DNA of 64,000 nt from Granulicella sapmiensis (GTDB taxonomy: Bacteria; Acidobacteriota; Terriglobia; Terriglobales; Acidobacteriaceae), in contig JAMFSR010000033.1 in NCBI GenBank assembly GCA_026225395.1, forward strand, positions 122,000 to 185,999, given 5' to 3'. Numbering within the stretch: position 1 is the first letter of the stretch; each line of letters starts with the position of its first letter. The position numbers were made by a program, and so were the translations under genes. The notes under the pieces were generated by a model. That model was not told where the DNA came from. It was given only the letters and a program-made list of their open reading frames with translations, and made no database searches. Shown in pieces: positions 48,905 to 58,328 of this stretch.

Positions 48905-50184
48905 AGCTCCTCATCACACTCCTGCTCTCCGCAACACTGACTCACGCCCAAGCCACTACATCCACACAGCTGGAACATCTCCGTGTGCAAGCCATCCACG
49001 CTCTCAAGATCGACGATCCGCTCCCACCCCTCGCCACTCACAACTACGAGTCCTTCGACGCCACCCCCGACATCCGCATCGAGCACGTCACCTTCGCCAC
49101 GCAATACGGCATGCGCGTTCCCGCGATCGTCTATGTGCCCAGGCACCTGAAGCACAAAGCCCCGGCGATCGTCGTAGTCTGCGGCCACGGTGGCGACAAG
49201 AGCTCCTGGTACGCGGTATACACCGGCATGATGTACGCCACAGCTGGCGCAATCGTCGTTACCTACGACCTCATCGGCGAGTTCGAGCGGGCGACCACAC
49301 GCGGTTCCGAAGCCGGCGAGCACGACAAGCTCATCCCCAGCCTCACTCACACCGAGTACGTCGGCGGGCTCATGATGGAGGACGTCCTCCAGGCCACGCG
49401 CTACGCCGCCTCGCGTCCTGACGTCGACGCCCAACGCGTCGCCATCGTCGGTTACTCCACGGGCTCCTTCCAGGGCATCATCGCCTCCGCGCTCGCCGGC
49501 CCGCAGGTTCCGCGCATCCGCGCCGTCGTGCTCTCCGGCGGCGGCAACCTCGACGGCCACGACCAGTACTGGGACACCAACCCGAAGCCAAACTGCCAGT
49601 CCGGCCCATATAAAGCGTTGAACTTTTTAGGCGACAGAGGCGCGATCCTCTACGCCCTCCGCACCCGCTCCGGCCCCACGCTCGTCCTCAACGGCACCGA
49701 AGACTCGCTCATCACGCGCTTCAACGAGCAGGAACCCTTCTTCGTCGGCCTCCGCGACCGTATCGCTGCCGTCCAGGGCTCGCGCAATAACCTGCCCGAA
49801 ACCCTCTGGTTCCCCGGCGCTGGTCACCGTCCCAGCTGGATGACCCGCCCCGCCGCCATCTGGCTCGACCAGCAACTCCACTTTCCCAACTGGACGGAGT
49901 CCGAAATCGAAACATTCCCCACGATCAGGGCCATCGACTGGATCAACCAAACCCACGTCCGCATCTCGCACGGCTACCAGGTGGAGCAGAAAGAAGGAGG
50001 CATTCAGGCCGTCGATCTGCATCTGCCGGGCCTCACCCGCAAGCAGCTCACGGTCGTCCCCGAAGCCGAGTGGCGCGCCAACCCGTCGCTCTACACGCTC
50101 GAAGGCTGGACACCCCACGCCCTCGCCGCCGATCATGCCGCGGAATCCACCGCCGCCTCCTCGGTACAATCACAATATCCATGA
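48901..50184 (+). CDS. secreted alpha/beta hydrolase
   Basis: 427 residues. The ATG overlaps the cupin stop (ATGA). Signal peptide [17 protein letters not shown]. The fold is shown by [20 protein letters not shown] (oxyanion region), nucleophile Ser186 in [13 protein letters not shown], acid in [14 protein letters not shown], and His in [13 protein letters not shown]. This recalls acetyl-xylan-esterase-type or dienelactone-hydrolase relatives. The extra C-terminal 100 residues ([40 protein letters not shown]) are a small beta domain. The substrate is probably a plant-derived ester. It ends in an ATGA overlap with dapD. Confidence 0.82.
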   Translation: MKLLITLLLSATLTHAQATTSTQLEHLRVQAIHALKIDDPLPPLATHNYESFDATPDIRIEHVTFATQYGMRVPAIVYVPRHLKHKAPAIVVVCGHGGDKSSWYAVYTGMMYATAGAIVVTYDLIGEFERATTRGSEAGEHDKLIPSLTHTEYVGGLMMEDVLQATRYAASRPDVDAQRVAIVGYSTGSFQGIIASALAGPQVPRIRAVVLSGGGNLDGHDQYWDTNPKPNCQSGPYKALNFLGDRGAILYALRTRSGPTLVLNGTEDSLITRFNEQEPFFVGLRDRIAAVQGSRNNLPETLWFPGAGHRPSWMTRPAAIWLDQQLHFPNWTESEIETFPTIRAIDWINQTHVRISHGYQVEQKEGGIQAVDLHLPGLTRKQLTVVPEAEWRANPSLYTLEGWTPHALAADHAAESTAASSVQSQYP

Positions 50185-51050
50185 CTTCTTTCACCTCGCT
50201 CGAACAGTCCATTGAAAAATTCTTCGCCGAAGGGCCCGCAGCTATCGGCAATGCTAACGCCCTCGCCGCTTTCCACCAGCTTCGCGACGCTCTCGAAGCG
50301 GGCTCACTCCGCTCCGCCAGCCCCGATGAAAATGCGCCCACTGGCTGGATCGTCAATGCCTGGGTCAAGCGCGGCATCCTGCTCGGCTTCCGCCTCGGCG
50401 CGCTCGAAGCCATGAACGGTAACCACCCTGACGGCGGCTCCATCCTCAGCTTCGTCGACAAAGCCACCTACCCCGCTCGCCGCTTCGTACCCGAACAGGG
50501 CATCCGCGTCGTCCCAGGCGGAAGCTCGGTCCGTTCCGGCGCCTACCTCGCCAAAGGCGTCGTCATGATGCCCCCCGCCTACGTCAACGTCGGCGCCTTC
50601 GTCGACGAAGGCACCATGATCGACTCTCACGCCCTGGTCGGCTCTTGTGCGCAGATCGGCAAGCGTGTCCACCTCTCCGCCGCGGCCCAGATTGGCGGCG
50701 TCCTCGAGCCGGTAAACGCGTCGCCAGTCATCATCGAAGACGACTGCCTCATCGGCGGCAACACCGGCGTGTACGAAGGCACCATCGTCCGCTCCCGCGC
50801 GGTTCTGGCCGCTGGCACCATCCTGACCCGGGGCACACCGGTCTACGACCTGCCCAACAACAAAATCCTGAAAGCCGCGGCCACCTCTCCGCTCATCATC
50901 CCCAGCGGCGCCGTAGTCGTCCCCGGCTCCCGCGCCATCCAAACCGAGCTCGGTAAATCGCTCGGACTTTCGGTCTACACCCCCATCATCGTCAAGTACC
51001 GCGACGAAAAAACCGACCTCTCTACTACTCTCGAAGACCTGCTTCGATAG
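50181..51050 (+). CDS. dapD: 2,3,4,5-tetrahydropyridine-2,6-dicarboxylate N-succinyltransferase
   Basis: 289 residues from ATG 50181, overlapping the hydrolase TGA. It succinylates tetrahydrodipicolinate in lysine and peptidoglycan (meso-DAP) synthesis. Motifs: [14 protein letters not shown] at the start, [20 protein letters not shown], then left-handed beta-helix hexapeptides ([40 protein letters not shown]), [18 protein letters not shown] and [12 protein letters not shown]. An essential biosynthetic gene sits last in an operon of catabolic-type secreted enzymes, so its expression may follow theirs unless an internal promoter exists. Downstream is decayed accessory DNA. Confidence 0.96.
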   Translation: MTSFTSLEQSIEKFFAEGPAAIGNANALAAFHQLRDALEAGSLRSASPDENAPTGWIVNAWVKRGILLGFRLGALEAMNGNHPDGGSILSFVDKATYPARRFVPEQGIRVVPGGSSVRSGAYLAKGVVMMPPAYVNVGAFVDEGTMIDSHALVGSCAQIGKRVHLSAAAQIGGVLEPVNASPVIIEDDCLIGGNTGVYEGTIVRSRAVLAAGTILTRGTPVYDLPNNKILKAAATSPLIIPSGAVVVPGSRAIQTELGKSLGLSVYTPIIVKYRDEKTDLSTTLEDLLR

Positions 51051-51099
51051 CTTCTGCGAAGCTTCACTTCAGCCCTGCACTATTGAGATTTGAGGGGTT

Positions 51100-51380
51100 A
51101 TGACATTCGATTGGGATAGCGCAAACATCGACCATATTGCCATTCACAACGTCCTCCCGGAGGAAGCGGAGCAGGCGGTCGCTTTTTAACCCGCTTGAGA
51201 TCGACTACGAGTATGTCGACGGAGAAGACCGCATGCGTTTGCTGGGAATAACCACTCAAGCTCGCTTGCTGTGCGTCGTAGTCACCTTCCGGTATGACAA
51301 AATAAGGGTAGTGACTGCCTACACCGCAACACCGTCACAGCGGCGAATCTATTTCAAAATGGCAGGATTTCTACGGCTAA
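51100..51380 (+). pseudogene. BrnT-like (DUF497) toxin remnant with two homopolymer frameshifts
   Basis: From ATG 51100 the frame reads MTFDWDSANIDHIAIHNVLP then EEAEQAVAF and hits TAA in the GCTTTTTAACC run. Removing one T restores AFNPLEIDYEYVDGEDRMRL, then RLLCVVVTFRYDKIRVVTAY, TATPSQRRIYFK. Removing one A from the AAAA run at 51357-51360 gives a stop at 51380 and a 91-residue product. This matches the BrnT ribonuclease toxin family in length and order (FxWD ... EEA ... NPL ... VVxxxRxxxIRVVxAxxAxxxxRRxY). Two indels in runs of T and A could be sequencing errors, but may equally be decay of an addiction module. The A-T-richer composition differs from the flanking operon. Confidence 0.6.
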
Positions 51381-51690
51381 CAGACGTGTTCTTCCAAAAT
51401 TCGCCAACGAAGCCGAAGAAGCAAAATGGTGGTTTGAACATTCAGATGAGCTCGACGAACACTTTCTTGCAGCCGCTGCTGACGGCACACTCCGTCGCGG
51501 CACGATTGCTCGTCGCTTTGGCCTAAGCTCACACATCATTCACATCGCGCCCAAAGACGCCGAACTAGCAAAAGCACAAGCTGACAAGCGAGGGCAGGAG
51601 TATGAAAAATATGTTCAGAGCCTCCTACACCAGGCTTTAGAGCAACAAGAGAAGGTCCAGGAAGTTTTCCCCGCGGAACCAGCCGCATAG
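51367..51690 (+). pseudogene. CopG/BrnA-type antitoxin remnant without a start codon
   Basis: In the third frame, overlapping the toxin end, there is a continuous run of about 103 residues: NRRVLPKFANEAEEAKWWFE, then DGTLRRGTIARRFGLSS and AELAKAQADKRGQEYEKYVQ, ending at TAG 51690. The order (PKFxxEAEEAxWW ... LRRGTxARR ... DxELAxxxAxKRGxxYxxYxxxLLHQALE) is that of the CopG-type antitoxins paired with BrnT. No ATG, GTG or TTG occurs in this frame between the last stop at 51297 and the conserved PKF. The nearest alternative is an ATT at 51367. The pair therefore looks inactive or mis-sequenced. Confidence 0.6.
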
Positions 51691-51724
51691 CGTCTGCGTA
51701 TCCCCATGAGTAAGGAGTTCCACC

Positions 51725-51913
51725 ATGAAACTGCTTCTCTTCCTCATCCTCCTCGTCATCTGCTGGCCGGCCGCTCTCGTTGCCGTCATCCTCTATCCCT
51801 TCATCTGGCTACTCCTGCTCCCGTTCCGCCTCGTCGGCATCGTGGTCGGCGGCGCATTCGAACTCATCGGAGCTCTTTTCACCTTTCCCGCTAGAGTCCT
51901 TCGCCGCGTTTAG
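51725..51913 (+). CDS. small hydrophobic membrane protein, 62 residues
   Basis: AAGGAG (51712-51717) lies seven bases before ATG 51725. The product is almost wholly hydrophobic (KLLLFLILLVICWPAALVAV, then WLLLLPFRLVGIVVGGAFEL) with two membrane helices and an Arg-Arg end (ARVLRRV). No family recognised. Good ribosome-binding site and strong membrane character support a real gene. It lies 50 bases before the TMEM175-like gene. Confidence 0.65.
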   Translation: MKLLLFLILLVICWPAALVAVILYPFIWLLLLPFRLVGIVVGGAFELIGALFTFPARVLRRV

Positions 51914-51963
51914 CTGTCGGCTGTCCCCTGTTCGCTGGCCTCTAGTCTGTTAGCCTGTTCCCC

Positions 51964-52680
51964 ATGCAGGCCCTCAATCACCACATAGCCAAAGACGGTT
52001 TCCGCCTCCGCGGGACCCAGATGTCCCGCATCGACGGCTTCTCCGACGTCGTCTTCGGCTTCGCGCTCACCCTTATCGTCGTCTCGCTCGACGTCCCCAA
52101 GACCTTCACCGATCTTCACAATCTCCTTCGCGGCTTCTTCCCCTTTGCCGTAACCTTCCTCATGCTCATGCTTGTGTGGTTTACCCACTACAAGTTCTTT
52201 CGCCGCTACGGCACGCACGACATGGGAACCATCTGGCTCAACGGACTTCTGCTCTTCTGCGTTCTCTTTTACGTATACCCTCTCAAGTTCATGTTCGCTG
52301 CCTTCCTCGGCACCGGCGTGGTCATCGATACCCCCGCCCAGGTCCGCGAGCTCACCCTCCTCTACGCCGTCGGGTTCACCGCCATCTACCTCATCTTCTC
52401 CGCCATGTACGCCAACTCCTGGCGCCAGCGCGACCGCCTCGAACTCACCCCGCTCGAACGTCGCCTCACCGCCATCTACTTCTGGGAGGAACTCGGCGAC
52501 GCCCTCGTTGGCCTTATCGTCATCCTCCTTGCCCTTTTGCTTCCCCCTGACAAATCCACCCTCGCCACCATGGCTTTCATGCTCATTGCGATCCACAAAA
52601 CCATCCTCGGACGCAAAGCAGCAGCCGCAACCCGCCTCCTCCAGCACGCTCCCGTCGATCCCGGCCAGCCCGACATGTAG
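51964..52680 (+). CDS. TMEM175-like (DUF1211) potassium-channel family protein
   Basis: 238 residues. The start could also be the in-frame ATG at 52021. The signature is the R-x-x-x-FSD motif of helix 1, here RIDGFSDVVFGFALTLIVVS, followed by HNLLRGFFPFAVTFLMLMLV, HYKFFRRY and four further hydrophobic segments. Bacterial TMEM175 proteins are tetrameric potassium-permeable channels, and this protein has one copy of the six-helix repeat as they do. No selectivity filter is expected in this family. Flanks: small membrane protein upstream, RNase J downstream at 47 bases. Confidence 0.85.
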   Translation: MQALNHHIAKDGFRLRGTQMSRIDGFSDVVFGFALTLIVVSLDVPKTFTDLHNLLRGFFPFAVTFLMLMLVWFTHYKFFRRYGTHDMGTIWLNGLLLFCVLFYVYPLKFMFAAFLGTGVVIDTPAQVRELTLLYAVGFTAIYLIFSAMYANSWRQRDRLELTPLERRLTAIYFWEELGDALVGLIVILLALLLPPDKSTLATMAFMLIAIHKTILGRKAAAATRLLQHAPVDPGQPDM

Positions 52681-52726
52681 CCGCCGCGCCGTTTCTGGCC
52701 CTCCTACTGCGGTAGACTGAAGATCC

Positions 52727-54388
52727 ATGGCATTAGATAAGCTCCAGATAATTCCCCTCGGCGGATTAGGCGAGTTCGGTATGAACTGTCTCGCACTCCG
52801 CTACGCCGACGACATCCTGATCATCGACGCCGGCCTCATGTTCCCCGAAGAAGAGCTCCTCGGCGTCGACATCGTCGTCCCGGACATCTCCTACCTCATC
52901 GAAAACCGCACCAAGGTGCGCGGTATCGTCCTCACCCACGGCCACGAAGACCACATCGGCGGCCTCCCGTGGATACTCTCCGAGCTCAACGTGCCCGTCT
53001 ACGGCACCGAGTTCACCCTTGCTTACGTCGAAGGCAAGCTCGAAGAGCATCGCCTGCTCGACGACGCCGAGTTGATCGAGATGCTCCCCGGCAAGCGCAT
53101 CACGCTTGGGCCGTTCTCCGTCATGCCCATCCGCGTCACGCATTCGCTGGTCGACTGCGTCTCGCTCGCCATTCACACGCCGGTCGGCATCGTGCTCCAC
53201 ACCGGCGACTTCAAGATCGACCTCAGCTCGCCCGACGGCCATCCCTTCGATCTGCAGGCTTTCGCCGACCTCGGCAAACAGGGCGTTCTCTGCCTGTTGC
53301 AGGACTCTACCAACGTCGACCGCCCCGGCTTCACGCCCGGCGAAAAGGCCGTCATCCCGCGCCTGGACGACATCTTCGGGTCCACCAAGAAGAAACTCTT
53401 CTTCTCCTGCTTTTCGTCCTCCATCCACCGGATGAAGATCGCCATGGACCTGGCCTATAAGCATGGCCGCAAGGTCGCCATCATCGGCCGCTCGATGGAT
53501 AACAGCACCGAAATCGCTCAGGACCTTGGCTACCTCGATCCCGCTCCCGGCCTGATCATCCATCCCGGTCAGATCCGCGACTTCGCCGACGACAAGCTCC
53601 TCATCATGATCTCCGGCACTCAGGGCGAACCCATGTCCGCCCTCTCACGTGCAGCCGTAGACAACCACAAGTTTGCCAAGATCAACTCCGGCGACACCGT
53701 CCTGCTCTCCTCCCGCGTCATCCCCGGCAACGAGAAGGCCATCTATCGCGTCATCGACCATCTCGAGCGCCGCGACGCCAAGGTGATCCACGACGACGGT
53801 ACACATGGCCTCATCCACGTCTCCGGCCATGGCTCGCAGGAAGAACTTCGCATGATGATCAACCTCGTGCGCCCCAAATTCTTCATCCCGGTCCACGGCG
53901 ATTACCGCCATCTCAAGCGCCACGTCGAACTCGCGCTCGCCACCGGTATTCCGGAAAAAGTCATCCTCATGGAGGACGGCGACGTGCTCTCCGTGGACCA
54001 GAACTCGGCCCAGAAGACCGGCAAAGTCACCACCGGCCGCGTCTGTATCGACAACAACTCGACTGCCGATGTCGTGCAGGACACTGTCATCCGTGATCGC
54101 AAGCACCTTGGCGAAGACGGCGTCTTCCTGCCGATCATTGCCATCAACAAGCGCACCGGACAGGTGGAAGGCACGCCAGAGATCACCACCCGCGGCTTCG
54201 CGGCGGACGACCCTGAACTCCTGCGCAACGCCCGCGACATCGTCGTCCGCACCCTCGAACAGTCCAGCGAAGAAGAACGCCGCGATTACGGCGTGATGAA
54301 GGACAAGATCCGCGGCGACCTTAAGCGCTTCATTCAAAAGAACGCCAACCGTCGCCCGCTCATCATGCCCATCATCCTCGAGCTGTAA
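52727..54388 (+). CDS. rnj: ribonuclease J
   Basis: 553 residues, the usual length. It is a metallo-beta-lactamase/beta-CASP nuclease with 5'-exo and endo activity in mRNA decay and rRNA maturation. Motif I/II LTHGHEDHIGGLPW carries the zinc ligands His71, His73, Asp75 and His76. Further ligands are in RVTHSLVDCV and HTGDFKIDLS. The beta-CASP part has SCFSSSIHRM, SGTQGEPMSALSRAA and HVSGHGSQEE, then FFIPVHGDYRHLKRH. It lies 6 kb from RNase E/G in this window, so both decay pathways are encoded here. An intrinsic terminator follows. Confidence 0.96.
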   Translation: MALDKLQIIPLGGLGEFGMNCLALRYADDILIIDAGLMFPEEELLGVDIVVPDISYLIENRTKVRGIVLTHGHEDHIGGLPWILSELNVPVYGTEFTLAYVEGKLEEHRLLDDAELIEMLPGKRITLGPFSVMPIRVTHSLVDCVSLAIHTPVGIVLHTGDFKIDLSSPDGHPFDLQAFADLGKQGVLCLLQDSTNVDRPGFTPGEKAVIPRLDDIFGSTKKKLFFSCFSSSIHRMKIAMDLAYKHGRKVAIIGRSMDNSTEIAQDLGYLDPAPGLIIHPGQIRDFADDKLLIMISGTQGEPMSALSRAAVDNHKFAKINSGDTVLLSSRVIPGNEKAIYRVIDHLERRDAKVIHDDGTHGLIHVSGHGSQEELRMMINLVRPKFFIPVHGDYRHLKRHVELALATGIPEKVILMEDGDVLSVDQNSAQKTGKVTTGRVCIDNNSTADVVQDTVIRDRKHLGEDGVFLPIIAINKRTGQVEGTPEITTRGFAADDPELLRNARDIVVRTLEQSSEEERRDYGVMKDKIRGDLKRFIQKNANRRPLIMPIILEL

Positions 54389-54408
54389 ACCACATCATCT
54401 GGCTACCC

Positions 54409-54436
54409 AAAAACCCTCCGGCGACGGAGGGTTTTT
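54409..54436. terminator. intrinsic terminator after RNase J
   Basis: A 12-bp stem AAAAACCCTCCG (54409-54420), loop GCGA, CGGAGGGTTTTT (54425-54436). The T-run ends the RNase J transcript; the A-run arm makes it usable in reverse as well. Confidence 0.9.
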
Positions 54437-54508
54437 GCTGTGCGAACCCCGTCCGCGCCAATCTGCATCCAAACATTTGTCGCAAATTTAAGGGCCGAGT
54501 CGACGGGG

Positions 54509-55522
54509 ATGATCAGGGGTATTTCGCGGGCGATTGGGCTCGCACTCTTCTTTTTTGTAGCTGCCATGCAGCCGGCCTCGGCCAGCATCGGCCTGGTGGT
54601 TGGTGAGCCGTTCGGTTCCTTCGGCACCATGATGCCCGCCGGTCACGCCGGCATCTATCTCGACCACCTTTGCGCCGAAACCCCCACGCATCTTCGTCCG
54701 TGCCTCCCTGGCGAACCGGGCGGCGTCGTCTCCCGCTACCACGACCTCCGCGCCACCAACACCGATTGGATGGCCGTCCCCGCACCCGTTTTCTTCTACG
54801 GCGTCGACGACCCCACTGACACCCCCACCTTCGTCACCGCGTCGCTTGAGGCCGAACTCCGCGAAACCTACCGCCAGCAGCACCTGCTCTCTGTCGCTCC
54901 CGACCACCTCACACGCACCGGCGCATCCATACCACCAGCCTATGGCGACTGGGAAGAAGGCATTGGAGCCGCCTTTGATCGCCGTCTCTTCCTCTACACT
55001 CTCGACACCACGCCCGAACAGGACGCCGCCATCCTTGCCCTGCTCAATGACGACCCCAATCATCGCCGCTACACGCTGCGCCGCGCCAATTGCGCGGACT
55101 TCGCCGCAGATATCCTCAGCGTCGTGCTCCCCGGCGTCTTCCACCGCGCAAAGCTCGCCGACTTCGACATGACCGCACCTAAGACATTAGCCCGCCAGCT
55201 CGATGCCTACGGCCGGAGCCACTCCGAAATCCACCTCCGCGTCGCGGAGATTCCCCAGGTTCCCGGCACTCTTCGTCGCAGCCGTCCCCTGCGTGGAGGC
55301 GCAGAAACCTTCGTCAAAACCAAACGCTATCTCGCCACACTGCTTGTCATCCAGCCTGAAGCGGTACTCGCCGACTGGATCGTCTACGAAAAGAAAGGCA
55401 AGTGGACTCCCGGCAAAGACGCGAATCTGCTCACAGCCAGTTCACTGCAGTCGACGTCAGACCGGGCCCTTTGGTTATCCGGCGCCGAAACCGACCGAAG
55501 AAGCACCATGTCTCTCTGGTAA
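54509..55522 (+). CDS. secreted protein with permuted NlpC/P60-like (DUF4105-type) His/Cys pair
   Basis: The start at ATG 54509 gives a signal peptide (RGISRAIGLALFFFVAAMQP, cut after ASAS) and 337 residues. An upstream in-frame GTG exists. The N-terminal region has PAGHAGIYLDHLCAE with His46, followed by RYHDLRATNTDWMAVP. Much further on, RRYTLRRANCADFAADILSV contains Cys195. A GHAGIY block before an NCxxF block, in His-then-Cys order, is the arrangement of permuted NlpC/P60 or LRAT-like peptidases/acyltransferases. That suggests cell-wall or lipid ester chemistry but is not proof of activity. The transcript is insulated from RNase J by the terminator at 54409. Confidence 0.65.
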   Translation: MIRGISRAIGLALFFFVAAMQPASASIGLVVGEPFGSFGTMMPAGHAGIYLDHLCAETPTHLRPCLPGEPGGVVSRYHDLRATNTDWMAVPAPVFFYGVDDPTDTPTFVTASLEAELRETYRQQHLLSVAPDHLTRTGASIPPAYGDWEEGIGAAFDRRLFLYTLDTTPEQDAAILALLNDDPNHRRYTLRRANCADFAADILSVVLPGVFHRAKLADFDMTAPKTLARQLDAYGRSHSEIHLRVAEIPQVPGTLRRSRPLRGGAETFVKTKRYLATLLVIQPEAVLADWIVYEKKGKWTPGKDANLLTASSLQSTSDRALWLSGAETDRRSTMSLW

Positions 55523-55532
55523 CCGAGGAAGT

Positions 55533-56051
55533 TTAGCTTTTCGCCGGCGCAGCTGCCGCCATATCCTTCGCAAACTGATCCGTCAGCGCCTTCAGCTTCG
55601 GCTGTAGGTCCGCAATCTTCCCCTGCATGAACTGCATCATCGCCGACATCAGCTGCGGCGACTTTTTCAACATTGCCTGCCCGGTCGGCGACTTATAGAA
55701 CGTTGAAATCCCGTCGATCTCTTCGTCGGTGAACGTTTCCACATAGAGCTTTACAATCTCCGGTTCCAGTGCCTTGTAGCTCACCGTCCCCATCACCAGG
55801 TCCATCGACTTCTGCTGGTAATCCGCCGATATCTTCTTCTGCGTAGGCGTCATCGTGTCGGCCCCCGGCAGTGCTTGTACAGCTTGCTCCACCTGCGCCT
55901 TCGCCATCGTCGTCATCTGGTCCATCATGCTGTCGATGTGCATGGTGGCCATCATCTCTTCCACCTTCGCACGCTTCGCCGCATCCTTATCCTGCCCATA
56001 TCCCGGCGCAACCGCCAACACCGCCGCCAGTACTACGATCCATGTCTTCAT
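55533..56051 (-). CDS. secreted DUF2059 protein, coupled to the OPT transporter gene
   Basis: The ATG at 56051 overlaps the transporter stop as TGATG, with AAGGAG five bases before. 172 residues; signal peptide KTWIVVLAAVLAVAPGYGQ. DUF2059 pattern: KVEEMMATMHIDSMMDQMTT, ALPGADTMTPTQKKISADYQ, ALEPEIVKLYVETFTDEEID, GISTFYKSPTGQAMLKKSP. The family is helical, periplasmic and of unknown role. The overlap means it is translated after the OPT transporter and may work with it. Confidence 0.85.
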   Translation of the reverse strand: MKTWIVVLAAVLAVAPGYGQDKDAAKRAKVEEMMATMHIDSMMDQMTTMAKAQVEQAVQALPGADTMTPTQKKISADYQQKSMDLVMGTVSYKALEPEIVKLYVETFTDEEIDGISTFYKSPTGQAMLKKSPQLMSAMMQFMQGKIADLQPKLKALTDQFAKDMAAAAPAKS

Positions 56052-58318
56052 CACAGCTCCTTGTGTTCCACAGCTTCCAGCACCGCCTCCGAGTCCAGCG
56101 GCTTCCGCGCGAAGTAATACAGACTATAAGCCAGCGCCGCGAAAGCAAGCACACTGATCCAGTCCTTATGCAGCGGATTCGTCTCCGCGAACCGGAAGAT
56201 CGTCTTGTCCGTCGCCGACTCATACAGCTTCACGCAAACGCCCAGCAGACCCATGATTCCTCCAGCGGCAATCAAGCCTGAAGCATACAGACTGCCGGCC
56301 GAAACTTCCGACTCCGTCGTACTCTCCGGCAGCGTCCCCGACCGAGCCATCGCCTGATCGACGAGCCATCGAATTACACCGCCGCAGAAGATCGCCAGCG
56401 TTGTCCCAATCGAAAGATACGCACCCACCGCAAACGTCAACGACCGCACACCCAGCATCTCGATGACCAGCACCAGCATTACGCCCAGCAGCACCAGACT
56501 CCAAGGCAGCTTGCGGCTCAGGATGCCGTTAATCACGGTTGCCATCAGCCGTCCCTGGGGTGCCGCAGCCTTCTCGCTGCCGATGCCTTGCACCCACTGC
56601 ACTTCAATTTGTCCCGTCCCGGGGTTGTAGAGATACTTGCCGTCCTCCAGCGTCGTCGATCCAATCGAGTTCAACAGCACATACTTCCGTGCATTCGTCA
56701 GTTCTTCATGCGTTGTGCTCCCACCCGGCGCTTTGACCGTGAGCTGCACATGATCGCGCGTAAAGCTGCCTTGATTGGAAACCCCATCCGGCAGTGCGCT
56801 CAACGAAAACACCTTTGCCGCCGGCAGCTTCTGGAACGTCTCCAGCCCCTTGTTCATCGCATTCAGCGTCGCGCCAATCGAGAACGTCGAAATCACCACG
56901 CCGATCATCAACGCCACCTGCTGCTTCCACGGCGTCGCACCAATCAGATAGCCGGTCTTCAAATCCTGCGAGGTATCGCCGGCATTCGAAGCCGCAATGC
57001 ACACCATGCCCCCGATCGCAATCGCTAGTGCGCCAAACGCCGGCGCCGTCCATCCCTTCACCAGGAAAATCGCCGCAGTCGCCATCAGCGTGGCAATCGT
57101 CATGCCGCTCACCGGGCTGGAGCTCGATCCAACAATGCCTACAATGCGCGCCGACACCGTAACAAACATGAACCCGAAGACCATCACTAGAATCCCAGCG
57201 GCCACGTTCGCCAGCAATCCAACCTGCGCACCCGGCACCGGCTTGAACTGCAGGAACACAATGATCATGATGAGCAGCGCCACAACGCCCAGCAGAATAA
57301 ACGGCAGCGGCATATCGCGCTCCGTGCGTGGAACCTCAGTCGACGAACCGGAAACCGTAGCATCCGCCGTCACCTTCTTCGCCTTGAAAGTCCCGGTCAA
57401 AGCACTCACAATCGTCGGAGCCGTGCGGCAAAGCGTAATCAACCCGCTGGCCGCAACCGCACCTGCACCCATCGGCCGCACATACGTCTTCCACAACGCG
57501 CTTGGATCCATCATGCTGATCGGAATCGTGCCCGGATACAGTGGTCCCGCCATATGCTTGCCGAAGAAAACAATCGCCGGCATCAACACCAGCCAGCTGA
57601 ACACACCGCCCGCGAGCATGATCGCCGCCACACGAGCTCCAATGATGTATCCCACCCCCAGATACTCCGGCGTCACATCGGCACGAATCGCCGCACCCTT
57701 CAAAATTTGCTGCCCATTCGGATCGAAGTTGGCAGAGTAGTTCGGTGTCGCCGGAAACAGGCTTAACAAATTCTCATTCTGAAACAGCGTGTACAAACCG
57801 CCAAGCCCAAGCCCCAAAAACACGCGGCCCGCAAACGACCCACCCTGTTCCCCCGCCTTCAAAACATCCGCGCAGGCCGTGCCTTCCGGATACGGCAACG
57901 CCGCGTGCTCATCCACAATCAACTGCTTCCGCAGCGGGATCATAAAGAACACGCCCAGCCATCCGCCAAACAGTGCCAGCGCAAAAATGCGGAAGCTCTC
58001 CAGATCGAACCCGAGGAAGATCAACGCCGGCAGCGTAAAGATCACACCCGAAGCAATCGACTGCCCCGCATTACCCGTCGTCTGCACGATATTGTTTTCA
58101 AGAATCGTGGCTCTGCCGAACACCCGCAGGATAGAAATTGACAGCACTGAAATCGGAATGCTCGCCGCCACCGTCAACCCGGCGCGCAGCCCCACATACA
58201 CCGTCACCGCTCCAAAGATCACGCCAAATATCGACCCCAGGAACAGCGCCCGGAACGACAGCTCTTTCGGGCTCTCAGAGGCAGGCACAAACGGTCGGAA
58301 CGATGTGGATGAAGCCAT
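56051..58318 (-). CDS. OPT-family oligopeptide transporter
   Basis: 755 residues with about 16 hydrophobic segments. It starts SFRALFLGSIFGVIFGAVTV, followed by YVGLRAGLTVAASIPISVLS, the characteristic NIVQTTGNAGQSIASGVIFT and LIVDEHAALPYPEGTACADV, a middle hydrophilic region, and GLIAAGGIMGLLGVCVKLYE near the C-terminus. OPT members move peptides or metal chelates with protons. The bacterial branch is poorly characterised. Translation may be controlled by a hairpin covering its Shine-Dalgarno sequence (58329-58368). The downstream DUF2059 gene overlaps its stop. Confidence 0.92.
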   Translation of the reverse strand: MASSTSFRPFVPASESPKELSFRALFLGSIFGVIFGAVTVYVGLRAGLTVAASIPISVLSISILRVFGRATILENNIVQTTGNAGQSIASGVIFTLPALIFLGFDLESFRIFALALFGGWLGVFFMIPLRKQLIVDEHAALPYPEGTACADVLKAGEQGGSFAGRVFLGLGLGGLYTLFQNENLLSLFPATPNYSANFDPNGQQILKGAAIRADVTPEYLGVGYIIGARVAAIMLAGGVFSWLVLMPAIVFFGKHMAGPLYPGTIPISMMDPSALWKTYVRPMGAGAVAASGLITLCRTAPTIVSALTGTFKAKKVTADATVSGSSTEVPRTERDMPLPFILLGVVALLIMIIVFLQFKPVPGAQVGLLANVAAGILVMVFGFMFVTVSARIVGIVGSSSSPVSGMTIATLMATAAIFLVKGWTAPAFGALAIAIGGMVCIAASNAGDTSQDLKTGYLIGATPWKQQVALMIGVVISTFSIGATLNAMNKGLETFQKLPAAKVFSLSALPDGVSNQGSFTRDHVQLTVKAPGGSTTHEELTNARKYVLLNSIGSTTLEDGKYLYNPGTGQIEVQWVQGIGSEKAAAPQGRLMATVINGILSRKLPWSLVLLGVMLVLVIEMLGVRSLTFAVGAYLSIGTTLAIFCGGVIRWLVDQAMARSGTLPESTTESEVSAGSLYASGLIAAGGIMGLLGVCVKLYESATDKTIFRFAETNPLHKDWISVLAFAALAYSLYYFARKPLDSEAVLEAVEHKEL

Positions 58319-58328
58319 CAGGCAATAT

